The position numbers were made by a program, and so were the translations under genes. The notes under the pieces were generated by a model that saw nothing but the letters and a program-made list of their open reading frames with translations, had not been told where the DNA came from and made no database searches. A stretch of DNA of 64,000 bases. Origin: Sulfitobacter mediterraneus. GTDB taxonomy: Bacteria > Pseudomonadota > Alphaproteobacteria > Rhodobacterales > Rhodobacteraceae. The stretch covers positions 2,976,001 through 3,040,000 of the forward strand of contig NZ_CP069004.1 of assembly GCF_016801775.1 (NCBI RefSeq), read 5' to 3'. Below are positions 43,184-53,477 of this stretch, piece by piece; positions within the stretch are counted from its first letter, which is position 1, and every line of letters begins with the position of its first letter.

Positions 43184-44611
43184 CTATTCAGCGGCCCAAC
43201 CGGACACCGCCTTGATTTCAAGGAATTCCTCAAGGCCAAACACACCGCCCTCACGGCCGTTGCCGGATTGTTTGTACCCGCCAAAGGGTGAGCCCATGGC
43301 AAAGCCCTGACCATTTGTTTCCACCATGCCAGAGCGCAACCGACGCGCCACGCGGCGGCGTTTCTCGGTGTCTTCGGTCTGGATGTAGTTGGTCAAGCCA
43401 TAAGGCGTATCATTGGCAATCGCGATGGCTTCCTCTTCGGTCTCAAAGGGGATGATCGACAAAACCGGGCCAAAGACCTCTTCCTGCGCGATGGTCATGT
43501 CGTTTGTGACATCGGCAAAAACGGTTGGCTTTACGTAGTAGCCGCGGTTCAATCCATCAGGACGGCCCAACCCGCCTGCCACGAGACGCGCCTCCGACAT
43601 CCCCTTTTCAATCAGACCCTGGATCTTGTTGAATTGCGCTTCGGACACGACAGGGCCAATGTGCTTACCCTCTTCGGAGGCCGGGCCGACATGCGTGTTG
43701 TTGGCCACGTCTGCCGCCATTTCCACAGCCTCGTCATATCGCGATTTGTGCACCAGCATCCGCGTTGGCGCGTTACAGGACTGGCCAGAGTTGCGGAAAC
43801 AACGGATTGCGCCCGCTTTGGCCGCCTTGGGGTGCGCGTCTTCAAAGATCACATTGGCACCCTTGCCGCCCAGCTCAAGCGATACACGCTTGAGCGTGTC
43901 TGCCGCCGCCTTGGAAATCGCGATACCCGCGCGGGTGGAGCCGGTGAAACTGACCATGTCCACCTCTGGATGGCTGGACAGCTGGCTGCCGACACCGGGA
44001 CCGTCGCCATTGACCAGATTGAACACACCAGCGGGGAAGCCGGCCTCGTGGACAAACTCGGCGAACAGAATGCCAGACAGCGGTGCAATCTCGGACGGTT
44101 TCAGGATTACGGTGCAGCCGGTCGCCATCGCCGGAATGGCCTTGAGGATGATCTGGTTCATCGGCCAGTTCCAGGGCGTGATCAGCGCGCAAACGCCAAT
44201 CGGCTCAAGCAGGGTTTTTTCGGTGGCGGTAAAGTCGCGCTCGAACGAGAAATCCTCAAATGCTTTGAGGAACCCGTCAATGTGCCAGCTGCCTGCACCA
44301 ACCTGCTGGGCACGGCTCAGGTCAATGGGCGCACCCATTTCCTGCGACATCGCCTGCGCCATCTCTTCCTGGCGGGCGATATAGACTTCCTTGAGCTTTT
44401 CGATCAGGCGGGTCCGCTCTTCCTTGGAGGTCTGCGACCAACTGTCGAATGCGGCACGCGCAGCAGCGACAGCCGCGTCGGTGTCCGCTTGCCCGCCCAG
44501 AGAGATGACAGCGCATTGTTCTTCGGTGGATGGGTTGATGACGGCATAATCATTGGCGACCGCAGGCGCGACCCACTGGCCGTTGATGTAGAACTCTTTT
44601 TTCTCGAGCAT
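43184..44611 (-). CDS. Aldehyde dehydrogenase family protein
   Basis: 475 residues from the ATG at 44611 (AAAGGAT upstream). NAD(P)-dependent ALDH motifs are ALITPWNWPMNQI, FTGSTRAGIAI, the general-base Glu in SLELGGKGAN and the catalytic Cys in NSGQSCNAPTRM, then EEVFGPVLSIIPF. The branch is aromatic/aliphatic aldehyde or betaine-aldehyde-like; the substrate is not readable. It is divergent from the peroxiredoxin gene (162 bp), and both could respond to reactive aldehydes or peroxides. Confidence 0.92.
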   Translation of the reverse strand: MLEKKEFYINGQWVAPAVANDYAVINPSTEEQCAVISLGGQADTDAAVAAARAAFDSWSQTSKEERTRLIEKLKEVYIARQEEMAQAMSQEMGAPIDLSRAQQVGAGSWHIDGFLKAFEDFSFERDFTATEKTLLEPIGVCALITPWNWPMNQIILKAIPAMATGCTVILKPSEIAPLSGILFAEFVHEAGFPAGVFNLVNGDGPGVGSQLSSHPEVDMVSFTGSTRAGIAISKAAADTLKRVSLELGGKGANVIFEDAHPKAAKAGAIRCFRNSGQSCNAPTRMLVHKSRYDEAVEMAADVANNTHVGPASEEGKHIGPVVSEAQFNKIQGLIEKGMSEARLVAGGLGRPDGLNRGYYVKPTVFADVTNDMTIAQEEVFGPVLSIIPFETEEEAIAIANDTPYGLTNYIQTEDTEKRRRVARRLRSGMVETNGQGFAMGSPFGGYKQSGNGREGGVFGLEEFLEIKAVSGWAAE

Positions 44612-44773
44612 GACAGAAATCCTTTGTTTCGTTGATGCAACAGGGTCCGTCCCTGACGAAATCTGCGCCACTTTGTCACTCAGCATGTGGTGCTGCAAGA
44701 GAGGGGATGCAACTGGACTTAAGAATAATTACATCATGCATACAGCATTCTGACAATTACCCCGGAGGATACC

Positions 44774-45427
44774 ATGGGTTTGCGCATTAACGACACTATT
44801 CCTGATCTTACTGTCGAAACCGATCAAGGCAGCCTTTCTTTGCATGACTGGATCGGTGACAGCTGGGCGATCCTGTTTTCGCACCCCAAAGACTTCACAC
44901 CCGTTTGCACCACGGAATTCGGTGCGGTGGCACAGCTGGCCGATGAATGGGCCAAGCGCGGCACCAAGGTGATTGGCGTCAGCGTCGATGGCGTTGAGGA
45001 CCACAAAAAATGGAAGGGCGATATCGAGCAGGTTGCCGGCGCCAAGGCCGGTTTCCCGATCATCGCAGACACCGGCTTGGAAGTGTCCAAAGCCTTCGAC
45101 ATGCTGCCAGCAGAGGCCTATTTGCCCGATGGCCGCACGCCCGCAGACAGCGCCACGGTGCGGTCTGTCTTCATCATTGGACCCGACAAGCAATTGAAGC
45201 TTTCGATGACATATCCCATGACCGTTGGTCGCAACTTTGCCGAAGTGCTGCGGGCGCTGGATGGGTTGCAGATGTCCACGGGCAATGGCGTGGCGACACC
45301 GGCAAATTGGAATGTTGGCGATGATGTGATCATTCCGCCAACTGTTTCCAATGACGATGCAAAGGCCAAGTTCGGGGAATTTACAACCGTTCTGCCCTAC
45401 CTGCGCACAACCAAAGCGCCGGGCTGA
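44774..45427 (+). CDS. 1-Cys peroxiredoxin (Prx6 type)
   Basis: 217 residues, ATG with GGAGG upstream. The peroxidatic Cys45 is in SHPKDFTPVCTTEFG. There is no resolving Cys in the usual C-terminal position, and the long C-terminal extension (from about 160) is that of the Prx6/AhpC-TSA 1-Cys group. It reduces H2O2 and alkyl peroxides in the cytosol. It converges on the FkbM gene with two bases between stops. Confidence 0.92.
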   Translation: MGLRINDTIPDLTVETDQGSLSLHDWIGDSWAILFSHPKDFTPVCTTEFGAVAQLADEWAKRGTKVIGVSVDGVEDHKKWKGDIEQVAGAKAGFPIIADTGLEVSKAFDMLPAEAYLPDGRTPADSATVRSVFIIGPDKQLKLSMTYPMTVGRNFAEVLRALDGLQMSTGNGVATPANWNVGDDVIIPPTVSNDDAKAKFGEFTTVLPYLRTTKAPG

Positions 45428-45429
45428 TC

Positions 45430-46221
45430 CTAGTCGAAGTCGAGTTTGGACTTCGACAACAGCAACAATGGATAGTTGCGCGCGGTGGGCCTGTCTACCG
45501 CGCGGAACAGTGCCGCGCGGCCTCGCCGCATGGCGTACATATGGGCATACCCAAGCGCCTGCGCTGCATCCAGCGCCGGGCTGCTGCCATCCTGAACGGA
45601 ACGGCGGTCCACCTCGATGCCCAAGACCGGACTGTGAACCGACAATGTCTGCGCCGCACCGCGGATCACCTCGGGCTCATGGCCCTCGACATCTATCTTC
45701 ATAAAGGTGACGCGTTTGCCGTTTAAGGGCAGTTTCATCTCATCCAGCGCCTTGAGCTGTAGCTCGACCTTTTCATCCAGTGGATTTCCGTTCGTAGCAC
45801 TCGCCCCCGTGCCACCAAGGTTAAAGGCAGGTTGGATGACCTCCAGCACGCGCGACTGGTCCGATAGCCCCACGGGATGAACGGTAATATTGGGCCGCAA
45901 AGCCGCGTTGATCCTGAGCAGTTCAAGCGCCTTTTGGTTCGGTTCAAAGGCGTGAACTTGATCAAACACATCGGCAAAGTTTACTGCGTGATTGCCAATA
46001 TTGGCGCCCACATCCAGACAGATCCCGCCCGGCTCCAATTGCGGAAACACATGCCTTTCCAGCGCCGACAATTCGCGATGCGCAAACCGTCCATCCAAAT
46101 GGATCTTGGCGGTAATCAGATCAAAGGCGTAGCCGGCCAGCGCAGGACGTCCCGCATCTTGATGCGAACGGACCGCAGAGAGCATCAAATGCTTAAACAA
46201 GGCACGGTAGAGAAAGTTCAT
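45430..46221 (-). CDS. FkbM family methyltransferase
   Basis: 263 residues from the ATG at 46221; an upstream TTG at 46308 is possible because the ribosome site at 46221 is weak. The SAM motif I is GICLDVGANIGNHAVNFAD, followed by VHAFEPNQKALELLRIN and FMKIDVEGHEPEVIRGA, the FkbM signature. It is probably an O-methyltransferase for a sugar or polysaccharide; no glycan cluster is adjacent. Base use looks like the neighbours. Confidence 0.85.
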   Translation of the reverse strand: MNFLYRALFKHLMLSAVRSHQDAGRPALAGYAFDLITAKIHLDGRFAHRELSALERHVFPQLEPGGICLDVGANIGNHAVNFADVFDQVHAFEPNQKALELLRINAALRPNITVHPVGLSDQSRVLEVIQPAFNLGGTGASATNGNPLDEKVELQLKALDEMKLPLNGKRVTFMKIDVEGHEPEVIRGAAQTLSVHSPVLGIEVDRRSVQDGSSPALDAAQALGYAHMYAMRRGRAALFRAVDRPTARNYPLLLLSKSKLDFD

Positions 46222-46325
46222 GGGAAATGAGTAAGGAGCGGGATTCCGCTTGGCAAGTATTAGGTTTGCTGCACAACCGCTGGTTTGTCGGAGCAGTAAA
46301 TTCAGCAATATCAGATGTTAACAGC

Positions 46326-46352
46326 AAAAAGCCCCGATGTTTCCACCGGGGC
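46326..46352 (-). terminator. Rho-independent terminator of pnp
   Basis: On the minus strand GCCCCG...CGGGGC (46352-46347 with 46336-46331) is followed by TTTTTG, about 30 nt after the pnp stop. Confidence 0.88.
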
Positions 46353-46383
46353 CTTTCCAAAGATTTTCAGAACAAAGAGAGGA

Positions 46384-48519
46384 TCAATCCTCTGCTTTTT
46401 CTTCTTTCTTGATCTCTTCGCCGGTTTCCTGATCCACAACCTTCATGGACAGGCGCACCTTGCCGCGATCGTCAAAGCCCAAAAGCTTCACTTTCACTTC
46501 CTGGCCTTCCTTAAGAACATCTGAAGGATGATTCAGGCGGCGGTTTTCGATCTGGGACACATGCACCAGGCCGTCGCGCTTGCCAAAGAAGTTCACGAAT
46601 GCACCGAAGTCGACAATTTTCACAACCGTGCCGGTGTAGACCATGCCTTCTTCTGGCTCTGCCACGATCGAATGGATCATGTCGTAGGCTTTCTTGATGC
46701 TGTCACCGTTTGGCGACGCGATCTTGATGATGCCTTCGTCGTTGATGTCGACCTTGGCGCCGGACACTTCAACGATCTCACGGATGACTTTACCGCCCGA
46801 ACCGATCACTTCACGGATTTTGTCCGTTGGGATCTGCATCGTTTCGATGCGCGGTGCGTGAACAGAGAAATCTGCCGCGCCGGAGATGGCTTTGTTCATC
46901 TCACCAAGGATATGGATCCGGCCTTCTTTGGCCTGCGCCAGTGCTTTTTCCATGATCTCTTGCGTGATACCGGCAATCTTGATGTCCATCTGCAAGGACG
47001 TGATCCCTGCTTCGGTACCGGCCACTTTAAAGTCCATATCACCGAGGTGATCTTCATCGCCCAGAATGTCGGACAGGATCGCGTAAGACCCGTCTTCTTC
47101 GAGGATCAGACCCATCGCAACACCTGCCACAGCAGATTTCAGCGGAACGCCCGCGTCCATCATGGACAAGGAGCCACCGCAGACAGACGCCATGGAGGAC
47201 GACCCGTTGGATTCGGTGATCTCGGACACAACGCGGATGGTGTAGGGGAAGTCGGTAGCCGCAGGCAGAACCGCCTGAAGCGCACGCCATGCAAGTTTGC
47301 CGTGACCGATCTCACGACGGCCGGGAGGGCCCACGCGGCCAACTTCACCCACCGAATAGGGAGGGAAGTTATAATGCAGCAGGAAGTTGGATTTGAAGTT
47401 GCCATGCAGCGCGTCGATGAACTGTTCGTCGTCACCGGTGCCCAGCGTGGTCACAACCAGACCCTGAGTTTCGCCGCGTGTGAACAGGGCAGAGCCGTGC
47501 GTCCGTGGCAGCAGACCGGTTTGCGAAACGATTTCGCGGATCTCGTCGGTCTTGCGGCCGTCGATACGCTTGCCGGTTTTGACAACGTCACCGCGCAGGA
47601 TGGAGGCCTCAAGACCTTTCATCGCGGAACCGAGGTTGGCATCTGCCAATTGCTCTTCGCTCAATGCGGCTTTGATCGTTTCACGCGCAGCGGAAACAGC
47701 GGCGGTGCGCTCTTGCTTGTCGGCGATTGCAAAAGCGGCGCGCATTTCTTTTTCGCCTGCTTTGGCCACGGCTGCGGACAACTCGGAGTAGTCTACAGGC
47801 TGGAAGTCAAACGGCTCTTTCGCGGCATCTTCGGCCAGATCGATGATCAGGTCGATGACAGGTTGAATGCTGTCATGAGCAAATTTCACCGCGCCGAGCA
47901 TTTCTTCTTCGGTCAGTTCATAGGCTTCGGATTCAACCATCATCACGGCGTCTTTGGTGCCGGCCACAACCAGATCCAAACGCTGATCCGGGTTCAGGCG
48001 CAAGTCCTGCATGTCGTCCACGGTTGGGTTCAGGATATATTCACCATCCTCATAACCGACGCGGGCGCCCGCGATTGGGCCCATGAACGGCGCACCAGAG
48101 ATGGTCAGTGCGGCAGAGGCGGCGATCATTGCAACCATGTCCGGGTCATTGACCAGATCGTGAGACAGAACAGTACACATCACCAGAACTTCGTTTTTGA
48201 AGCCGGGGACAAACAGCGGACGGATCGGACGGTCGATCAGGCGGGCTGTCAGAGTTTCTTTCTCGGTGGGGCGTGCCTCACGTTTGAAAAAACCGCCTGG
48301 CACTTTGCCGGCGGCGTAATATTTCTCTTGGTAGTGGACGGTCAGCGGGAAAAAGTCCTGTCCGGGCTTTTGCTGTCGTGCATAGGTGACGTTTGCCATC
48401 ACGCTGGTTTCGCCCAGCGTTGCGATGACGGAACCGTCTGCCTGACGGGCCACTTTACCTGTTTCCAGTGTGAGCGTCTCTTCGCCCCACTGAATGGATT
48501 TTGTCGTTACATTAAACAT
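46384..48519 (-). CDS. pnp: Polyribonucleotide nucleotidyltransferase (PNPase)
   Basis: 711 residues. Two RNase PH domains are seen ([25 protein letters not shown]-type segment as [18 protein letters not shown]) with a helical linker. The KH domain is [17 protein letters not shown], and the S1 domain reads [29 protein letters not shown]; a short acidic/basic tail follows. It degrades RNA 3'-5' phosphorolytically. It lies downstream of rpsO, as in most proteobacteria. A GC hairpin (48555-48572) sits in its leader. Confidence 0.97.
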   Translation of the reverse strand: MFNVTTKSIQWGEETLTLETGKVARQADGSVIATLGETSVMANVTYARQQKPGQDFFPLTVHYQEKYYAAGKVPGGFFKREARPTEKETLTARLIDRPIRPLFVPGFKNEVLVMCTVLSHDLVNDPDMVAMIAASAALTISGAPFMGPIAGARVGYEDGEYILNPTVDDMQDLRLNPDQRLDLVVAGTKDAVMMVESEAYELTEEEMLGAVKFAHDSIQPVIDLIIDLAEDAAKEPFDFQPVDYSELSAAVAKAGEKEMRAAFAIADKQERTAAVSAARETIKAALSEEQLADANLGSAMKGLEASILRGDVVKTGKRIDGRKTDEIREIVSQTGLLPRTHGSALFTRGETQGLVVTTLGTGDDEQFIDALHGNFKSNFLLHYNFPPYSVGEVGRVGPPGRREIGHGKLAWRALQAVLPAATDFPYTIRVVSEITESNGSSSMASVCGGSLSMMDAGVPLKSAVAGVAMGLILEEDGSYAILSDILGDEDHLGDMDFKVAGTEAGITSLQMDIKIAGITQEIMEKALAQAKEGRIHILGEMNKAISGAADFSVHAPRIETMQIPTDKIREVIGSGGKVIREIVEVSGAKVDINDEGIIKIASPNGDSIKKAYDMIHSIVAEPEEGMVYTGTVVKIVDFGAFVNFFGKRDGLVHVSQIENRRLNHPSDVLKEGQEVKVKLLGFDDRGKVRLSMKVVDQETGEEIKKEEKAED

Positions 48520-48554
48520 CTACGTTTCCTGTGTTGGCCAATTGGCCTTTGCAT

Positions 48555-48572
48555 AGGGGGCGCATTCCCCCT
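48555..48572 (-). promoter_or_regulatory. GC hairpin in the pnp 5' leader
   Basis: A 6-bp stem AGGGGG/CCCCCT with a 6-nt loop lies about 36 nt upstream of the pnp ATG, followed by the palindrome GGCCAATTGGCC. In E. coli a pnp leader stem-loop cut by RNase III mediates autoregulation; an equivalent role here is inferred. Confidence 0.4.
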
Positions 48573-48812
48573 GACCTCGGTATCTTCTTTGTCAGGCGCT
48601 GAGGTCCGGGCGCCGGCTTTCAGATTGCGGGGGCATACAGGTTTTTTGTTGCAATGGAAAGCCTTGTGAATATGCGCAACTCAGGCGGCAACAGCGGCGG
48701 GCGGAGGCCAATTTGATTTGCCCGCCCTGCAATTGACGTGATTTGTTTTCTTCAAAGGAAGCCGTCTGGAATTTTCAAAAATGCCGGGGCCGCACCACAT
48801 TGCGCCCCACAA

Positions 48813-48844
48813 TAAAAAACGCCCGGCAAGAACCGGGCGTTTTC
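48813..48844 (-). terminator. Rho-independent terminator of rpsO
   Basis: The stem AACGCCCGG (48818-48826) pairs with CCGGGCGTT (48833-48841) across CAAGAA. On the minus strand it is followed by TTTTTTATTG, 25 nt after the rpsO stop. Confidence 0.93.
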
Positions 48845-48868
48845 AATAACTCTGAGATGCGGCTGCGC

Positions 48869-49138
48869 TTAGCGGCGCAGACCCAGACGTTTGATCAGGT
48901 CCTGATAACGGGCCTCATCTTTGCCTTTGACATAGTCCAGCAGCTTACGGCGCGTCGCGACCATTTTCAAAAGGCCACGGCGACCGTGGTTGTCTTTCTT
49001 GTGGGTCTTGAAGTGCTCTGTCAGCGTGGCAATACGCGAGCTCAGAACGGCAACCTGTACTTCGGGCGAACCTGTGTCGCCTTCTTTGGTGCCAAATTCT
49101 TTCATCACGCGTGCTTTTTCTTCGGGCGTAATCGACAT
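48869..49138 (-). CDS. rpsO: 30S ribosomal protein S15
   Basis: 89 residues, the universal length. It contains [36 protein letters not shown] and [12 protein letters not shown], and ends [13 protein letters not shown]. It starts at the second of two Met (49138) with a GGAGACC site. It binds 16S rRNA helices 20-22. It lies between truB and pnp in the usual order, although two other genes intervene on the truB side. Confidence 0.97.
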   Translation of the reverse strand: MSITPEEKARVMKEFGTKEGDTGSPEVQVAVLSSRIATLTEHFKTHKKDNHGRRGLLKMVATRRKLLDYVKGKDEARYQDLIKRLGLRR

Positions 49139-49339
49139 CGGGGTCTCCTTCATAGGATAAAGTGAAAAGGAATGGCGCAGGCCGGGATGTCGTCCAGCAC
49201 AGGCCCATGGAGATACCGCCGACCGATGGGAATCAGCTGGCGATGGGGGCGTATAGGAAATCCGGAGGTGTTTGGCAAAGGGTATCTTTACGGATCGCCG
49301 GGTCTGATCCCTTCCAAACGCTTCGGTTCGCGTTGCATA

Positions 49340-49807
49340 TCAATCAGGTGCAAACCCCAAATCCTGTGCCACGCTCAGCGGAACTAGGGCAAGGTCAGCT
49401 TCGGCCAAAGGGGCAGGTCCGCCAATTTGCGCCATCATGCGTCTCCCCATCCAAACCTGCAATTGGCCAGGCTGTGCGGTGTCTTCTGCGATGTGGACCT
49501 GTGGCTCTCGCGCGTCGGGGGTACGGTCGTCCCAGACCAAGACGAGCGCATCTTGGGCCGGTTCGAAATCATGGATCTGCGCGGCGTGTTCTTGCGCAAT
49601 CCAGCCGGTTGTTTCCGACCCTTCCGCAGGCGCATCAAGCAGCGTGCCATCCTGCGCAGCGGTCATGTTCGGAACGGTCTTCACATGCTGCGCGAGCGGG
49701 GGTTCGACGCTTTCGACCCCGTCTGCGGCATCCACTCCGGCGGGCGCCGCTGCGCCGCCGGTCAACGCACCCACCAATCCAGACATCCCAAACATGTGTT
49801 TTCCCAT
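49340..49807 (-). CDS. Hypothetical protein with RTX-like C-terminal module
   Basis: About 155 residues; start at 49807 (GGAG upstream) or 49795. The N-terminal ~50 residues are Ala/Gly/Pro-rich without a clear signal peptide. The C-terminal ~80 residues (IHDFEPAQDALVLVWDD ... QVWMGRRMMAQIGG ... EADLALVPL) resemble the module that follows hemolysin-type calcium-binding repeats in roseobacter proteins. The Gly/Asp nonapeptides themselves are absent. The protein is very acidic. It lies in the truB-rpsO interval, same strand, with 201 bp before rpsO. Function unknown. Confidence 0.6.
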   Translation of the reverse strand: MGKHMFGMSGLVGALTGGAAAPAGVDAADGVESVEPPLAQHVKTVPNMTAAQDGTLLDAPAEGSETTGWIAQEHAAQIHDFEPAQDALVLVWDDRTPDAREPQVHIAEDTAQPGQLQVWMGRRMMAQIGGPAPLAEADLALVPLSVAQDLGFAPD

Positions 49808-49899
49808 CCGCTCCGCTGGATCAATCACTCTGCCCCTATAGCGGGCAGTTTCGTGGTAGCCTGGGCAAGTTAATACACCTCTAAGGCAGACTGGTTTTC

Positions 49900-50406
49900 T
49901 CAGGTCCAGAGCACGGGTTGCTGCACATATGGCAGATAGAGCGGGTGCTTCGGGTGGCCCGCTTTGGACAATCCCAAATGGAACAGCGGCTTTGGCCCCG
50001 CGCGAAGCATATCTGCGACGGCCAAGCCTCGATTTTGATGCGCACCATGCACGCCCCAGGCGGCGATAATTCGATCCGCCCATTCGGCCCCTTCAGACAG
50101 GATCTCATCATTCTGTGGGCCTACAGGATCTCTGGCTGCCTTCATGTCGCGCGGGTCTGTGGCCCGCCACGCAAAAATATTGGTCACACGAAACCCGCCA
50201 AAGCCCAGCGTCCGCGCCCGTCTTTCACAGCGTTCAACCGTTGGATCGTTCTGCACCTCTGTCGCGGTGGACGGGTTCAACATCACAAACATCACCCGTT
50301 CGGCACCTGCGTCCCAAACACGGCTGAGGCTATAGCGATACCTCTCGCAGTCCGAATAGACCGCCGTGGAGGGCGCATCGCCCTTGGTATGGCTTCGGGT
50401 GATCAA
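49900..50406 (-). CDS. DUF1643 domain-containing protein
   Basis: About 168 residues. It has the DUF1643 pattern: RYSLSRVWD, VMFVMLNPSTAT, ERCERRARTLGFGGFRVTNIFAWRATDP, and IIAAWGVHGAH. The family function is not established. No ATG fits; a TTG at 50406, 8 nt after the truB stop, is the likeliest start, but a longer form overlapping truB is open. It is probably co-transcribed with truB. Confidence 0.82.
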   Translation of the reverse strand: MITRSHTKGDAPSTAVYSDCERYRYSLSRVWDAGAERVMFVMLNPSTATEVQNDPTVERCERRARTLGFGGFRVTNIFAWRATDPRDMKAARDPVGPQNDEILSEGAEWADRIIAAWGVHGAHQNRGLAVADMLRAGPKPLFHLGLSKAGHPKHPLYLPYVQQPVLWT

Positions 50407-50413
50407 TGAAGGC

Positions 50414-51319
50414 TTAGGTGTTGAACACGCGAGAAGGGTGCAACTCACCTGATTTGAACCGGCCCACGGCCACTGCCTTGCCCTCATATGAGGCCCAGCA
50501 TTCGTCGCCGTATTCCACGTCATGCGCGATCACCATGCCGGGATTGCCATTGCGCAATCGCGTGGCCCCTTCGGCGCTGGCTTTGACTTCCGGCAGGTCG
50601 CACAGCCCCTCTTCGAGCGGCAGCAAGTGATCGTCCAGCTCGGGCGTGCGGGCCATTTCCTCGATCTGCTCGATGGTCATCCCCTTGGCCGCTTCAAACG
50701 GACCGGACCAGATGCGGCGCAGTTCGCGCACATGGCCATAACAGCCCAGAGCTTCGCCCAGATCCCGCGCGATGGACCGGACATAACCGCCCTTGCCGCA
50801 GACCATCTCAAGCGTCACATGATCGGGATCGGGACGGTCAATCAGCAACAGGCTTTCCACAAACAAGGGCCGCGCGGCCAGATCCATCTCTTCGCCGTCG
50901 CGTGCCCGTTTGTAGGCGCGTTCCCCGTCGATTTTGACCGCTGAAAACTGCGGCGGCACCTGTTCGATATCACCGATAAAACGGCCAAGTGCCTCTTTGA
51001 TCGCGGCATCATCGGGCCGGATGTCGGAGGTCTTGAGCACTTCACCCTCAGCATCATCGGTATTGGTCGCCGCGCCAAGTGTGACGGTGAACTCGTAAGC
51101 CTTGAGCGCATCGGTAATATAAGGAACGGTTTTGGTCGCCTCGCCCAATGCCACGGCCAGAACACCGGTTGCATCCGGATCAAGGGTGCCTGCATGGCCG
51201 GCCTTCTTGGCATCCAGCGCCCAACGCACCTTGTTCACCACGGCTGTTGAGGTTGGCCCGGCGGGTTTGTCCACCACCAGCCACCCTGAAATATCCCGGC
51301 CTTTGCGTTTACGCGCCAT
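50414..51319 (-). CDS. truB: tRNA pseudouridine(55) synthase
   Basis: 301 residues. The N-terminus has [21 protein letters not shown], and the catalytic Asp47 is in [15 protein letters not shown] (E. coli Asp48). [20 protein letters not shown] and a PUA-like C-terminus ([15 protein letters not shown]) complete it. It makes psi55 in the tRNA T-loop. It is part of the rbfA-truB-rpsO-pnp line. Confidence 0.95.
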   Translation of the reverse strand: MARKRKGRDISGWLVVDKPAGPTSTAVVNKVRWALDAKKAGHAGTLDPDATGVLAVALGEATKTVPYITDALKAYEFTVTLGAATNTDDAEGEVLKTSDIRPDDAAIKEALGRFIGDIEQVPPQFSAVKIDGERAYKRARDGEEMDLAARPLFVESLLLIDRPDPDHVTLEMVCGKGGYVRSIARDLGEALGCYGHVRELRRIWSGPFEAAKGMTIEQIEEMARTPELDDHLLPLEEGLCDLPEVKASAEGATRLRNGNPGMVIAHDVEYGDECWASYEGKAVAVGRFKSGELHPSRVFNT

Positions 51320-51414
51320 GTTCGTCCCTTATTCACTGTGCGCCTGCGCTATACAGAGAGACGCGGTCCCTGCCCAGAGGGAGGACGAAATAAACAACGC
51401 GGCAGCGCGCAGCG

Positions 51415-52152
51415 TTACTTTGCGTCCTCGACCACGCCGATGATTGGGCCAAGCGGGGTAAATCCAGGGTCATCACGACCCAAATCCGGTGCGCGAATGC
51501 GAGAAACATTGCCGTCCAGATAAAGCGCATTTGGCAGTTTCAGATGATCGCGAAACAACCGACCAAACTCATGAAAGGTGACAGTGTTGTCCGAGATTGC
51601 AAACACGGCCCTTTTGCCATCCGCGGAGGTGCCAACACCGTTGCGAATGTAGCGTGAGGTGCTGTCCGGCAAAAAGCGTGGATGCAACGCGCCATCAATC
51701 ACCAACATCGGGCCGGATTGGGTTGCACCATAACACTGCGGGTTCTGGTCTAGGTAGGCGTTGGTCTCAAACACATCGGCGCGGCCTTTGCGCAAACACA
51801 AAATACCATTCGGAAGCAGGCCAAAGTTCCCCGGACCCGCAGTTGAAATCACGCCGCGCTGCTGTTCACCTTGTTCAATGTAATGGCCAACGGGCGCGCG
51901 ATCCTCGTGGTACATGCCCGCATTCATGGCAAAGCCAAGCTGCTTGCCCTGCTGCCGCAATGCTCGGTCAACGCTGCCAAAATGGCCGTAAAGCAAATCA
52001 TCACTGTCCCATAAAAACAGCCGAAGCTGTTCTTTGGCGGGGGACACCTCGCACAGGGTGTAGGCATTGCCGTCGTAGGTTTCTTTGCGGCACTCCGCCG
52101 CCTGCGCCGCAGTGGCGCAAAGCAGCAGCGCAAGAGCCGCCAGCCGGATCAT
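51415..52152 (-). CDS. DUF2233 / phosphodiester glycosidase-like secreted protein
   Basis: 245 residues with a signal peptide ([10 protein letters not shown], then [10 protein letters not shown]). The NAGPA-type core shows [48 protein letters not shown] and [12 protein letters not shown]. Relatives include the mammalian uncovering enzyme, but the bacterial DUF2233 substrate is unknown. It overlaps the rbfA 3' end by 4 nt and precedes truB, so it is embedded in the translation operon. Confidence 0.85.
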   Translation of the reverse strand: MIRLAALALLLCATAAQAAECRKETYDGNAYTLCEVSPAKEQLRLFLWDSDDLLYGHFGSVDRALRQQGKQLGFAMNAGMYHEDRAPVGHYIEQGEQQRGVISTAGPGNFGLLPNGILCLRKGRADVFETNAYLDQNPQCYGATQSGPMLVIDGALHPRFLPDSTSRYIRNGVGTSADGKRAVFAISDNTVTFHEFGRLFRDHLKLPNALYLDGNVSRIRAPDLGRDDPGFTPLGPIIGVVEDAK

Positions 52153-52574
52153 GCCTCGCCGGTATCGTCCGGCGCATCTGCGTCGCGGCGCACGACCTCT
52201 TGGTTCAGCATCCGGCGGGTTTCATCCATCTGGTCAAAGGTCTGATCCAGTTGGAACCGCAGGTCCGGCGAGAATTTCAGCGTCAGCTTTTTTGCGACCA
52301 TACGGCGCAGCTCACCTTTGTTGCGGGCCAGCAATTGCAACACTTCATCCTGTCCCTGACCGCCCAGCGGCAAGACATAGGCTGTCGCGATCTTGAGATC
52401 GGGTGAGGTGCGCACCTCACCCACGGTGATCGACATGCGGTTCAGCTCGGGGTCATGCACATCCCCACGCGCCAGCACCTCGGACAAAGCCCGGCGGATG
52501 GTTTCGCCCACACGAAGCTGGCGTTGCGATGGGCCGGAGCCCTCATGAAACTTGTTCTTTCCCATGTCCCCCAT
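52149..52574 (-). CDS. rbfA: Ribosome-binding factor A
   Basis: 141 residues. The start at 52574 has GGGAGG six nt upstream and is preferred over the internal Met at 52565. RbfA segments are [40 protein letters not shown] and [19 protein letters not shown]. It assists late 16S processing and cold adaptation. It is divergent from dapB by 78 bp. Confidence 0.93.
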   Translation of the reverse strand: MGDMGKNKFHEGSGPSQRQLRVGETIRRALSEVLARGDVHDPELNRMSITVGEVRTSPDLKIATAYVLPLGGQGQDEVLQLLARNKGELRRMVAKKLTLKFSPDLRFQLDQTFDQMDETRRMLNQEVVRRDADAPDDTGEA

Positions 52575-52652
52575 CTAGTGCCTCCCAATGGCTTTGCCAA
52601 GCAGGTGAAGGCAGGCTAAACCCACGTCAAAGCGATGCAGGAGATCAAAGCC

Positions 52653-53477
52653 ATGACCCAGACCACAGGTGTGACCATTACAGGAGCCTCTGGCCGTATG
52701 GGCCAAATGTTGATTGCGCAGGTCAATGCCTCGGACAAACATCATCTGGCTGGCGCGGTTGAGCGCAGCGGCCACCCTTGGGTCGGGCAAGATCTGGGCG
52801 AGGTCATGGGCGGCGCGGCAACGGGCCTTAAGGTCACGGATGATCCGCTCGAAGCGATCGCCAAATCGCAGGCCATCATTGATTTTACCGCGCCCGCCGC
52901 CACGCTGGAGTTCGCCGCATTGGCCGCGCAGGCCCGCGCGGTGCATGTGATCGGCACCACGGGGATGTCAGACGACGAGATCGCGGCGCTGGAACCGGCT
53001 TCGCGTCATGCGGTGATCGTACGGGCCGGCAACATGAGCCTTGGCGTGAACTTGTTGACCCAACTGACAAAACGCGTGGCCGCCGCATTGGATGAAGACT
53101 ACGACATCGAAGTGATTGAGGCCCACCACAACCAAAAGGTCGATGCGCCCTCCGGAACTGCGCTGATGCTGGGCGAAGCTGCCGCAGAAGGGCGTGGTGT
53201 GTCGCTCAACGATGTGGCCGACCGTGGACGGGACGGCATCACCGGCGCCCGCAAACCCGGCGATATCGGTTTCACGGCGATTCGCGGCGGCGATATTGTT
53301 GGCGAACACGACGTGATGTTCGCCGCAGCAGGGGAACGGATCATCCTTCGCCACGTTGCCTCTGACCGCTCGGTTTTTGCACGCGGGGCGCTCAAGGCCG
53401 CGCTTTGGGGGCAGGGCCGTGCGCCGGGGCAATACGATATGCTGGATGTTCTGGGGTTGAATGATCCGGCATCCTGA
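52653..53477 (+). CDS. dapB: 4-hydroxy-tetrahydrodipicolinate reductase
   Basis: 274 residues from the ATG at 52653 (AGGAG nine nt upstream). The NAD(P)-binding site is [10 protein letters not shown], and the substrate/catalytic segment is [15 protein letters not shown], with the GEHDVMFAA and RHVASDR regions after it. It acts in lysine/diaminopimelate synthesis. Its last 17 nt overlap a small membrane-protein gene. Confidence 0.96.
   Translation: MTQTTGVTITGASGRMGQMLIAQVNASDKHHLAGAVERSGHPWVGQDLGEVMGGAATGLKVTDDPLEAIAKSQAIIDFTAPAATLEFAALAAQARAVHVIGTTGMSDDEIAALEPASRHAVIVRAGNMSLGVNLLTQLTKRVAAALDEDYDIEVIEAHHNQKVDAPSGTALMLGEAAAEGRGVSLNDVADRGRDGITGARKPGDIGFTAIRGGDIVGEHDVMFAAAGERIILRHVASDRSVFARGALKAALWGQGRAPGQYDMLDVLGLNDPAS

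Larger units (their letters stand above)
48520..48868 (-). other. 349-bp rpsO-pnp intergenic region (pnp leader)
   Basis: It holds the rpsO terminator (48813-48844), an inverted repeat GGCGGGC/GCCCGCC (48696-48726), and the pnp leader hairpin with GGCCAATTGGCC and AGGAAACG before the ATG. No credible ORF was found on either strand; the plus-strand frame across it is the shadow of pnp. Confidence 0.65.

Noticed and set aside
46528..48669. 713-codon plus-strand open frame
   Set aside because: Antisense shadow of pnp.
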